Source of the DNA: Scytalidium lignicola
Lineage: Eukaryota > Ascomycota > Leotiomycetes
Length of the DNA: 64,000 nt
Assembly: GCA_002812745.2 (NCBI GenBank)
Contig: NCSJ02000146.1
Location: 1 to 64,000, forward strand
Direction of reading: 5' to 3'
The notes under the pieces were generated by a model. That model had not been told where the DNA came from. It ran no database searches and saw only the letters and a program-made list of their open reading frames with translations. This document shows, in pieces, positions 24,711 through 35,775 of this stretch. The position numbers and the translations under genes are program-made. Numbering within the stretch: position 1 is the stretch's first letter; each line of letters starts with the position of its first letter.

Positions 24711-25373
24711 GCTGAAAGTTCCTTCTTGAAATAGTGGTGAGGTCCCTTCAGATGTTAAGATTTCATGATGTTGTGGCCGGATTAATTAAGCAGGGATGCC
24801 GGATATAGGCAACACCCTAGTCGGCGGACGATTTGAGGCATACCAGCAACACTAAGCAAAGCTTAAAATTATATCTTGGATTCACTAAGCTCAATTACAC
24901 TTAGCAATTGAGCAGATAGCTTTGAACAGGTAATTAATATAATACTGTTCAAAAACGTTCCGCATATTTTAACAAAACTGTTGATATCGAGGGAGGGAGC
25001 GTTCTTTAATACACTGTTGACTTTGAATTGTTCCGAAACCGGTAATTATGTCTGATAACGCTTAAGAAGGTCGCGGGAAGGTCGGGGTTTTTAGTGTTAG
25101 ATTATATATGCCGAGGCTCCTCTCTGCTACAACTCATAAAAAACCAGCGTAGATCCCTTATTCACGTGTTTATCCTTTCTTCCATAATCGCTCTTCATTA
25201 ATGTTTAACTTGGCTCAACAAGATTTCTTAGTTCCCCAACGCAGTCCTTAAGAATGCGTCTGTTTTAGATCACGGCTTATAATCGTGAATTGGTTTGGTC
25301 TCTGTTGTTTTCGCGCTTTTATAGACTTATAATTTGTGTAAACGCGACGCGTTTTCATAGAGCTTACGAAATA
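24711..25373. promoter_or_regulatory. Divergent promoter region, QRI7 / thioesterase-like gene
   Basis: About 660 bp between start codons that point apart. No specific site is named. AT-rich with several short palindromes. Confidence 0.4.
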
Positions 25374-26493
25374 ATGGATATTCAGTCGGTCCGGAAGGTT
25401 TTGCTGCAAGTGTTTCGGGTGGCCTTGGGGTCCGGAAACAGGTGGAGAACAGTGAGTCTGATACTTCTGGCTTGCAATATTAAGAATCTCCCATTGGTTT
25501 GGCATGTAAGTCGCCTTTCATATACTTTCCTTAGATGAAGTTATATTGAAGGGCTTCAATTAGCTTCGATTTTTCAATGCAGCCGTCCAACATACCCTAC
25601 GGCCAAAGTCGATACCAAAGCCTTTGGATTCTGGATCTTATCCACTTTTCCTACCGGTGATAACATCTTCTCGCTCGCCAATGCTGGAATGTGATTATAA
25701 TATCCACAAATCCAACAGCACTTATTTTTCTGATCTAGATGTGACCAGATGTCACTTACTCTCGCTTCTCTGTGCTCCAGGCCTCCCAGCCTATAAGAAG
25801 CGTCGTGCTTCTGGCGAAGAGACGGCACCATTCAACATCGCTCTAGGAGGCGTTGCTTGTTTCTTTCAGCGAGAGATCAAACCTTATGAAGCATATGAGA
25901 TGTGGACAAGAGTTTTAGGTTGGGATCATAAGTGGGTATATGTTGTCACTCATTTTGTCAGGAAGGGGGTCAAGAAGCCAGCGGGGTATCTCATGCACGA
26001 CCAGCCCCGTCCATGGTTCTCCTTTTTAAGGGGCAAGAGAGGTGAGGTCCAAGAAACATCTAGTTCTGAAGGGGATCAGCCTGTCAAATCCAAGTCAGAT
26101 ATATTTGCTTTTGGACTCTCCAAGTGTGTGTTCAAATCTGGGAGAAAGACATTGCCGCCTGAATTGGTCTTTCAGCGCTGTCAGCAACTGCCTCTAAAAC
26201 CGGAAGATTCCACGCCAGAATCATCGTCTTCAATGGAAGACTCTGGAATTATTGAGAGCTCTGTGGGAAATAGTGCTACTATTTCACCAGGATCAGTCGC
26301 TGAGCTTCTTGAGTGGTCACTGACTCCAGAGCAAGACACTGTGAATGAATGGTCGTGGGAGATGATTGAGGCTGAAAGACAGAGAGGCATGAAAATAGCT
26401 GCACTAATGGCAGGCTTAGATCAACTCAAGGAAGAGTTTACAGGAGATTCAAAGCCCGCCTTGGGTGAATACAGGGATTTGCTTTGGGCATAG
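25374..26493 (+). CDS. Thioesterase-like (THEM6-like) protein
   Basis: Exon 1 is 25374-25505: the N-terminal hydrophobic segment VSLILLACNIKNLPLVWH followed by a clear GTAAGT donor. The second exon runs to 26493 and carries LFLPVITSSRSPMLECDYNI, HKSNSTYFSDLDVTR and GVACFFQREIKPYEAYEMWT, typical of the hot-dog-fold THEM6/4HBT-like family. The acceptor is uncertain. The obvious CAG at 25580-25582 breaks the frame, while CAAAG ending at 25608 keeps it and gives about 338 aa. Function is inferred only at family level (acyl-thioesterase-like, probably membrane-anchored). The C-terminal third is acidic and Ser-rich, without family features. QRI7 is its divergent neighbour. Confidence 0.75.
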
Positions 26494-27339
26494 AGGAATA
26501 TAATTAATCTGACGCGTTGAAAAGATTATTTTTGTTTAGATTCACAGATATTGTATGTTTTTGTGTTGGAGATGTATAGATATTATTCAGAATAGATCCT
26601 CAATTTGCGAAGTCTCAATTTTGGACGGTCAGAAAGGGTTCTAGAATAGGGGAGAGAGCTGTAGAAGAACCTTGTAGGAGAGAAAGTAGCGTAACTAATA
26701 GTAGACGCTCTATCTAATCCGGAGATAGACTCGTTCAATTAAATAATCAATTCCTCCTAATTATTAGGTTCAAAATGCAGGAGTTGTATATTTACAGTGT
26801 TGAAACGCTTGGTCTTGCAGCCGCGACCCGCCCACAGTTAAGCGCCTCATCATGGCCAACCAATCCACGTATCTCGGCCTTGAAACAACACAATCCTAAA
26901 CCCAGAAGCCATAAATAGATATGAAATTACTATCTAATGGCTATAATTCAATCAAGCTGAATCATCGCGCCTGGAGCGGCTCTCCAGGTTTCATCGATTA
27001 TTGATCGCCATTATGGAGTCTTCAACCATTGGAGTTGCTTGTCGGCTTTGTCCCTGGCGTCAACTGGATGGGTTATGAGCTGGAGAATTCCAATGAACTC
27101 AATCTATTCTTCCAGCGGACGGCGTCTCGAGTTTGAAGTCGCGCTTGGTTCACATTCGTTGGGAAAGCTTTGAACCAGTATATATATTGACAGGTGTACA
27201 GTACGTACTAGATATTCATCAAAGCATTCGATTTCTTTTTAATTCAACACTAGTTTAAGTGACGCAGGCCGTCAACTCCCTATACAAGGAATTTTTTTCT
27301 ACGAAAAGTTATATATTTATATATTTATATTATTTAATC
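26494..27339. other. Intergenic region upstream of the FIG1-like gene
   Basis: About 850 bp between two plus-strand genes. It holds the thioesterase 3-prime UTR and the FIG1-like promoter. Only short, random-looking ORFs are seen. Confidence 0.45.
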
Positions 27340-28288
27340 ATGAAGGACATAGCAGGTAAGTTTATCTACTTATTATTATGTTGGAGATTGCTAATGTTCT
27401 GTAGCAATCCCTCAATTTAAGATCGCGATCCACCTTCTGGTAATTCCGATAATTCTATTCTGTGGTATGTCCATTTATTGATAAATGCAACGTCCAAGAG
27501 TTATGAACTGACTTAGTGCACGTTACAGCGCTCTCCATTACAGGATGTGTATCAACCTCTCCAGGGATACCTTCCATATATCTATTCAAACTTGAGCCAT
27601 CCACAAACGGAACATTATCACCACGTTCAGACTCAGATTCCTCAGCCAGCATTAGTGTTTCATATTTTGGTAAGGAGATATAAAATGCTCTAAACTATTT
27701 TTTCCTAACCACTTTGCAGGTCTATGCTTGAAACAGGGCTCACACAATACATGCTTGTTCTCATCTGGATCATCATTGAAAGATGTGTCAAAAAGTCTTA
27801 ATGCAACCGCCAGCGGAAGTGGAATGCCCAAATCTATTGAATCACTGCTTCAGCCAGCGCTAGATCTGCAATCCCAAGTCTTTACCTGCATGCTTGGGGT
27901 AGCAGGATTAATCTTTTTCATCGGTCTCATTTTCCTCGGTATCCTGAACTTCAGCCTATACCGCACCAGGACCATGGAATTCAAACCAATGAATCTGATT
28001 AGAAGACACAATGCGCTGCGGCAAGCATCGATGGCTCTAATATGGATTTCAAACGGATTTGCTTTCGCAGGAACATATGCCGTGATGCAAAGCCTGGATG
28101 CGCTCCGTGTTCAGAGCAAATATTGGCTGGAGGGAGCGGACATCTCAACAGGAACGACTGTTTTGGTACTTCACTGGTTCACCCTCGTTTTTATTCTTAT
28201 TTTCACGGCTGGAATATCGGCTATACATAGAAGTAGGAGCTGTGATCTGCAGCCGTCCAAGGAGGGTCTCCCTTATCCAGCTGCATGA
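27340..28288 (+). CDS. FIG1: FIG1-like membrane protein (Ca2+ influx and membrane fusion in mating)
   Basis: Predicted 265-aa protein from four exons: 27340-27355, 27405-27464, 27517-27669 and 27720-28288 (introns 49, 52 and 50 nt). The small exons assemble into a first membrane helix (FKIAIHLLVIPIILFC), then the family signature ITGCVSTSPGIPSIYLFKLE and SVSYFGLCL with an extracellular Cys-containing loop. Three further hydrophobic helices follow, so four in total, the claudin-like layout of Fig1. In yeast and Neurospora Fig1 supports calcium influx and plasma-membrane fusion during mating or hyphal fusion. The first exon is only 16 nt, so automatic annotation may miss the start. Confidence 0.82.
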
Positions 28289-28769
28289 TTTGTGAGTGTA
28301 AGAGTTAGTTAAGGGAGTAGTCATTCTGTCATTAGACGGCTATTTCGAGCTCATGATCATTACTTATTGATGATCTTTGTAAAGCGGATAGTTGGTTGGA
28401 TTTCGAAGAGGGAGTTTTGAGGTAGATTTGGTGCGGAGAGAGCAAGTTTGCGCTAGTTTCCGGCGATTCGGTTGCATTAATTCGATGTTGAGAATCTCCT
28501 TAGCAAATCAGGAGACGCGATGAACATATCTTTCCACAAAGCATGCATGATGCAATCCGGAAATAAGGAGTAGTTATAATGGTGTTAATGATCTAAATTT
28601 TTACCCCTCAGTGCAATGTGATCCATGATCCATAGTTTCTATTCTGGATGCTATGTTACAAATAGTTGGAACTCGCGCAAAGAAATAACAGATTGATTTT
28701 TAAATCTGACAGATCGTTGTCCATACATTATGCTCTTATTTAATTCGTCTTTCACCTTCAATCCAAAAT
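28289..28769. other. Convergent intergenic region
   Basis: It holds the 3-prime UTRs of the FIG1-like gene (plus) and the X325 gene (minus). No gene seen. Confidence 0.5.
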
Positions 28770-29524
28770 TCACAAAAGATAGGCAACACAAATCGCTAAC
28801 ACGACGACGATTGCCCATGAAAAAGGCGCAAGCCCGATATTTGACTGGAGTGATGTAGCTGCCGAAGGCTTTGAAGTGCTTGAACTAGCACTGGTTCCTG
28901 ATGGCGAAGACTGAACCGAAGGGGGAGCTGTAGCACTTGCAATAGCGGGCAGACTTGATAGTGTGGTGTCCGTGGTAAAGGATGCTGTCAGGCCAGTAGC
29001 ATTCGTACAAACAGAAGGAGGCGCAAATGTACCAGCCACGAAGTTCACAGCAGAGCACTGTGGTTATATGGTCAGCAACGAATACGGACATATGAGACGT
29101 GGAAGGCATAACTAACCTGATATAGGAGTCCGTCAGGAGCGTCCTGTACGATACCGATAACTCCCTTTGATCCCGCCCAACTTGCCGGAACTATAACAGT
29201 TTTCTGACAATACGCTCCTAGGCCGGACTGAAGCACAGCTGGGAGCAGATCTGTCCAATTTGTTGCTCTGGTTTTGTCAAGAGTTGCTCTGAATAGCCAG
29301 GTCGATTGCAGATGAGTTGAGGTTAGGGCAATAGCATCTCCACCAACGTGGAAATTGCTGACATTGTCTTTTGAGAAATCAACTGAAAATCCTCCACAAG
29401 GAGCAGTTCCCTCTTTATCGTCATCAAACCCAACTGTGGCAGGTGAATGCAAAAGGAAGTGTGCTAAGCACTGCTTAGCAAGAAAAGTTGCGATTAGGAA
29501 GGAATTAACTGAAAATGACTTCAT
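28770..29524 (-). CDS. GPI-anchored copper-binding protein, BIM1/X325 family
   Basis: Predicted 231-aa secreted protein from exons 29524-29117 and 29057-28770 (59-nt intron). A signal peptide of about 21 residues ends LAKQCLA, which leaves His22 as mature N-terminus, the first ligand of a copper histidine brace. Next come FLLHSPATVGFDDDKEG and the APCGGF motif, with Asp residues at 34-36. A second candidate ligand is His71 in STHLQSTWLFR. The C-terminus has a Ser/Thr-rich linker and a hydrophobic GPI-type tail. X325 proteins are LPMO-like in fold but have no known polysaccharide oxidase activity; Cryptococcus Bim1 supports copper uptake. I prefer the second in-frame ATG (29524) because it puts the signal peptide at the start; 29548 is also open. 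Confidence 0.88.
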
Positions 29525-29831
29525 TTTGTGGTTTAAGTCGGAGGACAAGCAGAACTAAGCTGCTTATGAGACGGAATACTTGATTTCAAAAGGAAATACA
29601 CGACTTAGAGATAGAGGTTTTATAGCCATATTAAAGACCATCTTCCAATACATTGGCCAAGCCGGAAGCATCGAAGCATGTCTGAAGATGTAATAAAAAT
29701 CTCCTGGCCTTTTGATCTTATTCAGATCCGCGTTTAATGCCATCCTGCTCTAATAATATGTGTGTGATGACAAATAATGTGACTTTCAATCAGTGGGGTT
29801 TGCTGCTGCTGGAAAAGTGTCCATGTATGTG

Positions 29832-29849
29832 TTGCTCGCATTTGAGCAA
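29832..29849. promoter_or_regulatory. TTGCTC-N6-GAGCAA inverted repeat, copper-element-like
   Basis: Two perfect 6-bp arms around a 6-bp spacer. Each arm is close to the yeast Mac1 element (TTTGCTC core) and to the TGTGCTCA word nearby. An inverted pair suits cooperative binding, which is typical of Mac1 sites. Confidence 0.45.
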
Positions 29850-29955
29850 GTTGTGGCTGAAAGTGCAGGTAGTAAGAACAGCAGCACAGTATTTGCCTGT
29901 CGATCCGGCTCCTTGAAATACCCTTTCCGAGAGCCTATTAGTACTTACTCAGAAT

Positions 29956-29963
29956 TGTGCTCA
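29956..29963 (+). promoter_or_regulatory. TGTGCTCA, Mac1-type copper site
   Basis: Exact match to the copper-specific motif known for the Aspergillus fumigatus Mac1 regulator at a copper transporter gene (recalled from the literature). Placed about 310 bp before the reductase start. Confidence 0.5.
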
Positions 29964-30003
29964 ACTTTATCAACTTGCAACTGGAATCGTTTTGACTTGC
30001 ATA

Positions 30004-30011
30004 TGAGCACA
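30004..30011 (-). promoter_or_regulatory. TGAGCACA (TGTGCTCA on minus), Mac1-type copper site
   Basis: Second exact copy, in opposite orientation and 48 bp from the first. Two copies within about 55 bp of a metal-gene promoter are more telling than either alone. Confidence 0.5.
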
Positions 30012-30270
30012 ATTTAGTTTTGAATGTGAGATCCACCTAGGAAACAAGTTGCCGTCTCACGAAACCTACGCTCATATGAGGGGCATATGATAGTCTTCAA
30101 GCGTACAAGAGTGGGAAGATTCGCAAAGGCATTTCCCAGACTTTGGGTTCCAAACTTGGTCTGCTGCATTTGAATACTAAGATAAAAGCATCAGATACCT
30201 TGTGAATCTATTCTCTTCTTCAATAAAAAGGCACAACGAAATATAGAGCACATAGACTTGCTTTACCAAG

Positions 30271-32278
30271 ATGGACATGTCTGGGATGGAGGGGATGGGG
30301 ATGGATATGAGTTCGGATGGGATGTTCCGCGACTATAACCAAGTGCTGGCTCGGGGATACTGGTATATTATTGCTGGCGTACTAGGCTCCTTCATTCTCA
30401 TCAGAGCCTTTAAGTTGTATGAAGCTTCGTCAAGGTTAGTCTTTTGTTTCCAGTATTCGTTGCATCGCAATCTCTATGGTAGTTGTTACTGCAAGTTAGA
30501 TCAAAAATAATAAAAATCCATGATAACTTACTTGTTCTGATAGGTTACAACGATCTCGAGATCCACTGCTCCAATATCCTACAAAGCCACATAATATTGT
30601 AGAACAAAGCTTTGCAACGATAACGGCGATCTTCCGGGAAATATCATACCCACAATTTTATATAGGCCAAAAGTGGTTGTCGTGGTTGAGCCCCCCTTCA
30701 TTAGGGAAGGTACTCATTCTATGCTGCTACTGGTCTATCATTCTCTTCATGATGACGCACAATGCTGTGGTACACGATGCTTATTACTATGAAAGAATTG
30801 GCTTTCGAGGTGCTTGGATCTCGGTCACTCAAGTTCCTCTAGTCTATCTGCTTGCATCAAAATCGAATATTATTGGATACATAACTGGAAGCTCACATGA
30901 GCGGCTAAACTGGTTGCACCGATGGGCGTCTCGGACTTTGCTAGTCACAGTGACAGTCCATGGGGGGTTCTTCTGGCGGGAATGGATGAGAGCCGATTTT
31001 GTCAAGCTTGAGCTTGAGATGATGCCGATGGTCAAGTATGGACTTGGAACCTGGGCTATCCTAGTGTGGACCTTTTTGAGCTCACTATCTCCATTGCGGC
31101 GGATGGCCTATGAGGTCTTTGTGTTGCAACATATTGCGGCATCGGTGGTCATTCTATGGCTTCTCTATATCCACGTTCCAGCATATGCCAGGTACAATAT
31201 CTGGTTCGCCATCGCTGCAATCTCATCGGACCGTGCACTGCGTCTTTGTCTATTCTTCTATCAGAACGTTACAATCAGATCATCGGCGCACGGCAGCAAA
31301 GTCATTGGTCATCGAGCTCAACTTGAACCAGCGGGTGATGATATTAGTGTTCTGACTATCAAGGGTACCCACATGTCCTGGAAACCTGGACAGCACGTAT
31401 ATCTCTGGCTTCCACGGGTTGGCTTATTAGAAGCGCACCCCTATACTATTGCTAGTCGATATACCGTGCGGAAGGATTGTACTCATAATGAGATCCAGCT
31501 TGTTGTTCGCACACACTCAGGCTTTTCTCGACGGCTGCAACGATTTTCAAAGAGGCCAGGCGGTTCACGCCAGAGCTTGACTGCTTTCGTAGTTGGCCCA
31601 TATGGAGCTTCCCCTCGCTGGGATGTTTTTGAAACACTCATTCTGATCTCAGCATCGACAGGGTCTTCCTTCACGCTTCCAATACTTGAAAGTGTCTTGA
31701 ATAGCCAGGGGACAATTTGTGCAAGGCGAATTGACGTATTGCTCCTTGCTCGTAAACGAAGTCATATTGAGACTTATATGCAACGTCTTTCCGACGCATT
31801 GGCCATTGCTAAAGACAGAAGGATATACCTTACTGTTCAAATCGCCATCACGTCAGATGCCGATGATGCAAGTTCCGTCTTTCCTAGGGGTTCTGGCGAC
31901 GAGGAGGAATGCTGTTGCTCCGAGAAGAATCTAGAAAAGAAAAAGCCATCCCATTGCCTAACCTCCATCAATTCTCATTCATCTATGAGCGATAGATCAA
32001 CTAAGTCTTCGAGAGAGTTGGTTTCTACGTGGAATATTCTCGACAATGCTGAACAAACTTGCCGTATTGTCTGGACTTGCGGTCGGCCCAATATTGCTGA
32101 ATTTATCCGCCGTCCCGTTGAGGTTAGTGGTGGAGAAACATCTGTGGCAGTTTGTGGAGGAAAACCTCTTGTCTCAAAGGTTAGAAATACTATTGCCAAC
32201 CTCTCAGATGAGCGTGCCGTTCATAAAGGTACTGGCGCTCAAGGCATCTATCTTCATGTTGAAGAATTCTGCTACTGA
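30271..32278 (+). CDS. Ferric/cupric reductase, FRE family
   Basis: Predicted 632-aa membrane protein from exons 30271-30434 and 30544-32278 (109-nt intron). The N-terminus is Met/Asp-rich (MDMSGMEGMGMDM), reminiscent of metal-binding Met motifs in copper transporters. Two heme-binding His pairs have the canonical 13-residue spacing: H180/H194 and H251/H265. The flavin site HPYTIAS (from ~353) follows, with VGPYGASPRWD and the NADPH-binding CGGKPLVSKVR near the C-terminus. Such plasma-membrane reductases turn Fe(III) or Cu(II) into the forms taken up by transporters. It shares its promoter region with the X325 copper protein, which favours a copper role, but ferric reduction cannot be excluded. 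Confidence 0.92.
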
Positions 32279-33194
32279 GCTAGGGTAATGAATTTTGAAT
32301 AGACCAGCATGGTTCCTTGAAGAATAAATGGAAGCATATTTAGTTCCTTCGCCGTATCTTTGCACAATATATCACTTTATCTCTCTCTAGGAGCTGAAGC
32401 TAAGCATGAAAGTTGACCAATATTCCGCCCTAAGCATTGTATACTCTGGTTGAACCTGGTGATGATATCTTGTGGATGTAAGGTTCATCGTGTAGGTCGA
32501 AATTGAGCGCCTTGTTATCTTTCTTGGATGCTTTGCTGCCTCTCTAAATCTCCTTATTTAAGCCTTTCTGCTTGGATACGGCTGATGAGTCTTGACTTAG
32601 ACAATTAAAAAGAGGAAGGGAAAGAAAAAGAGAGTTGAATAACGCAATTTACCTGCATGGTAGATGGAAATGAAACCTACAGAATAATACCCTTACCAGC
32701 TATTTTGAGGCACAGTATGAGTCTGGAGGTCTTTAGATAACTGCTGCAGATATGAAAGCGAATCGGACGTAATAATCATCCGTATGGAATCTCCAGTGGA
32801 ACTAACCTACTCCGCAGTGGGTCAGGCAACGCAAGATGAGAGCCCATGAACTGCCGAAGACGTTTAGTCGTGCCATTTGTTGCCAAAACAGCGGTTGCTG
32901 TATATGAGTGGATTATGTTCTTGCTGAATATATATGATGACACAAATACCACAAATGTACCGCAAGGAAAGGGAAAGTAATTGTCGGCCTCAGGCACNTT
33001 TTTCTCACTTCCGACAAGTGACCATATGATCACATGACATCTAGTCGTTGGCACTTATCCTAAAACAGTAAGGCGCATTACCATCACTGCTTCCCTAAAT
33101 TGACATGCCCCTCTGGTGCTCGTTCGCGATCATTTAATAGATCCATAATCCTTTCCCGTCAACAACCAGACAGTTGGAATCCTGTAGCCAAGCT
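32279..33194. other. Intergenic region between reductase and SF3B6
   Basis: About 900 bp holding a 3-prime UTR and the SF3B6 promoter; one N at 32998 beside a T run. No supportable gene on either strand. Confidence 0.45.
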
Positions 33195-33814
33195 ATGAGT
33201 CGAGGCGGTAAACTTGCACCAGAAGTCAACCGGTAAGTTGCGCCTTTCCCCATGCGATTGATTATTCTATGGAGGCAAAGATATCTAACGAATTTGATAG
33301 AGCTTTGTTCGTCAAGAATCTAAGGTCCGTATCACGTCTTCGATCTTTTTTCCAGGGAGTGGAGAAGTAATTCGATTGTTTGTGGATGGTTGCTGATTCT
33401 AGAACAGCTACAACGTTACACCAGAGGAACTATTCGACCTCTTTGGAAAATTCGGCCCCATCCGGTATGCTCTTGCACTCTGTTGCGGCGCCCCCTACGA
33501 TACTAGGAATGATGCTAATTATCTTACAGTCAGATTCGCCAGGGAATTGCCAACAATACAAAGGGTACAGCGTTTGTCGTATATGAGGACGTGATGGATG
33601 CGAAGCAGGCGTGCGATAAGTTGAACGGGTTCAACTTCCAAAATCGTTACCTTATTGGTATGTTCTCCTACACCCTCATTATGCTCGCATTGACCGGAAC
33701 TAATTGAATCTAGTATTATATCATCAACCAGAGAAGATGCTCCGATCGAAAGAGGACCTAGAAGCTCGCAAGGAGAATTTAGAGCAGCTCAAACGGCAAC
33801 ACGGTATCGAATAA
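33195..33814 (+). CDS. SF3B6: Splicing factor 3B subunit 6 (SF3b14a/p14)
   Basis: Predicted 115-aa RRM protein from five exons: 33195-33232, 33301-33324, 33408-33464, 33530-33657 and 33714-33814. The introns are 68, 83, 65 and 56 nt. Joined exons read through RALFVKNL (RNP2), [23 protein letters not shown], then [10 protein letters not shown] (RNP1) and [21 protein letters not shown]. This is a close match to the p14 subunit of SF3b, which contacts the branch-point adenosine in U2 snRNP. The length is near the human 125 aa. Five exons in a 0.6-kb gene make it the most intron-dense gene here. No single exon is long enough to show in a simple ORF scan. Confidence 0.93.
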
Positions 33815-34556
33815 CAAATAGACGGGTCTGTGGAACAGATACGAAAGCATTCCCTGACGAAACCAAAGGCTTCTGCAGGCCCGTTGTTGATTAATAAGTC
33901 CAGGCGGGACAATACTGTTAAAGATAGTGACAATACTTGGGAAAATGGGCGTACTTCAACTTCTTTACTTGCTTTCGTTCGTGGCTTGATTCTTCCAAGG
34001 CGTTGATAGGAGTGGGCTGGGATAGGCTGAATCGAGCCTGGTTCCTGAGGGTGGTACCTACAATCCGTGGGGATACTTTTGGCTGGACGGGCGGACTGTG
34101 AAACCTCTTTACTCTTGTGTTTCTTTTATTACGGTGATCTTTTGATGGCATTAAATTGATATGGGTATACCTGCTCGCAGGAGCAGTGTACACGGTCATA
34201 GATAGGACCCTTTTTTGTTTCTACAAGACTTCTCTCTTGTGAGACACCCTTAGCTGGGAAACAGTAGATTATTGTTAAAGCCGAAACAAGCCATTCTGTT
34301 GTTCACACGACCACCTCGAGATGATCCACGTGCTCTAATCTTGCAGGCGGGCAGGGCGCGGGAGGTTTGCACCCCACAAGTTTCGCTGCCTTGCTAGGCT
34401 GCCACCCCTCAGCTTATCTACAGGTGATTCCTCGAACAACTCCCCCCAAAGTAATCTCTTGCTTCAAATATATTGAATCGATAGCGAAATCTAAGGAGTC
34501 TCNAAAAAAGTCCATCCTCGTATTCACAAAATCAAAACTATCCTTCCACTATCAAA
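33815..34556. other. Intergenic region upstream of the Cys-rich micro-gene
   Basis: About 740 bp: the SF3B6 3-prime UTR and the promoter/leader of the small gene at 34557. One N at 34503 beside an A run. No other gene seen. Confidence 0.45.
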
Positions 34557-34720
34557 ATGCACGGCTCAACCTGCCCCAAGTGTGGTGCTCCTGGTGCTGA
34601 CGGCGGCAAGACCTGCAGTGCTTGCGGTGCTGTAAGTTGCTCCTTTTCTAGAATTTGCACCATACCGTCTTGCGTTAAAACTATACTGATGTGGCCTTCT
34701 TGCAGACCTGCCCAGTCTAA
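34557..34720 (+). CDS. 29-aa cysteine-rich, metallothionein-like peptide gene
   Basis: Two exons, 34557-34631 and 34706-34720, separated by a 74-nt intron with GTAAGT donor and TTGCAG acceptor. The first exon ends ...CSACGA, and the last four codons add TCPV before TAA. The peptide has five Cys arranged as CPKC, CSAC and a final C, with many Gly and Ala. This fits a very small metal-binding peptide such as a fungal metallothionein, or half of a zinc-ribbon-like knuckle. I cannot assign a family with certainty. Clean splice sites and the regular Cys spacing argue for a real gene. It is far below normal length cut-offs and lies about 2.3 kb from the reductase. Confidence 0.65.
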
Positions 34721-35070
34721 GCATCCGATATAAGCCTGCCCAAATCTTGCTACTGCTCAACTTATCTCCCGAGGCTACAGAGGGTCATGGCAGATAGTAT
34801 TATGGGCATAAGGGGTTTGGACAGGATTCTATACAAAGGCAAGAGATGATGGGAAGGAATAGTTTATGATATCCTGCTTTTGAAATATATGCTTTATCAC
34901 TGGCGTCTGATCATCAAATACTTTCATGGCTGGCTATTAATCAGTTTGTACTCGCACGTGAAGTCGAGACGCCCAGAACAACCATAATATCAATATCAAA
35001 CGAACTAAGAGCTGTGCATGGGGTATCCTTCACAGCTTACCTTGTTATGTTCCATGTTATCAAAAAGCTA
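34721..35070. other. Intergenic region
   Basis: About 350 bp after the micro-gene. It holds its 3-prime UTR. Nothing else seen. Confidence 0.45.
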
Positions 35071-35391
35071 TTAGGCCGGTAATACGGATGTACGGTCAGA
35101 CCCAAGGACCGGTATAACATATACCAAGTCCATCCTGTCTGATAAAATAAGATTTGCAAGATTCAAAGACTGATGCTCAATATCGAAAGCAGGATTAGAA
35201 AGGATGCATCGGCAGAATTCTGAGTTGTCATTCTCCAAGTCCTCATCCCCCAAATTTTGTATGGTGTGATACATGATGCATCGATCCAACAAACGTTCGA
35301 TTCGCCCCTCCATCTCCAATTTGTCGTCGTAGTCCTTAAGCGAGGTTTCAACGCCAGCCACTGGTCGCAAAACCTTGAGCCGCTAAACCGC
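35071..35391 (-). pseudogene. Possible gene fragment of unknown function
   Basis: A minus-strand open frame of about 105 codons reads RLKVLRPVAGVETSLKDYDD, then EGRIERLLDRCIMYHTIQ and ILSNPAFDIEHQSLNLANL. It looks protein-like (amphipathic, balanced composition) but lacks a start. A TTTAG before 35385 could be an acceptor. The frame upstream (KEQAKEQAVRQMRW, about 35460-35405) cannot be joined to it without an impossibly short intron or a frame shift. It may be a degenerate gene, or one whose first exons I cannot resolve. No family recognised. Confidence 0.25.
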
Positions 35392-35775
35392 ATTCGTTAC
35401 CGCCCAGGTTGCCTCCACCGCATCTGACGCACAGCCTGCTCCTTAGCCTGTTCCTTACCCCAAAGTCATCAGCTGCGCTTGTGACTGCATCATAGCCCCT
35501 TCTACTTCTTTTTATATCTCAACGACTTTAAAACAACCTCATGCAGAGCCTGTTGTGTCCTTCTGGATAAGGACAAAAGACTTCAACAGCACTGCTCTTA
35601 TTTATTGTTAAGTGTGTTGTGTTTACTACATAGTCCCAGCCTCTGTTCGATCTTCAGCCTCTTGAAGAACCCTTGGAGGCGTGAAAGTACGACGCACACA
35701 ATATCGCGCAACGAATGCCTCCTGCCTGCATAGATCGACCGTTCTTTTGAATAGAACTACAATAGCACACTGCTA
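35392..35775. other. Upstream region of the STIMATE-like gene
   Basis: About 380 bp, likely promoter and leader of the plus-strand gene at 35776. It may hold a decayed exon belonging to the minus-strand fragment. Confidence 0.35.

Larger units (their letters stand above)
29525..30270. promoter_or_regulatory. Divergent promoter, X325 / metalloreductase, with copper-responsive-like sites
   Basis: About 750 bp between two start codons pointing apart. It contains two exact TGTGCTCA/TGAGCACA words, an interrupted palindrome TTGCTC-N6-GAGCAA, and a 7-of-8 match (AGAGCACA, about 30245-30252) close to the reductase start. The ORF at 29793-30017 looks random. Confidence 0.6.

Noticed and set aside
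35071..35391. Intact small gene on the minus strand
   Set aside because: No in-frame start; upstream exon-like sequence joins only with an intron of about 18-23 nt, which is too short. Kept only as a possible fragment.
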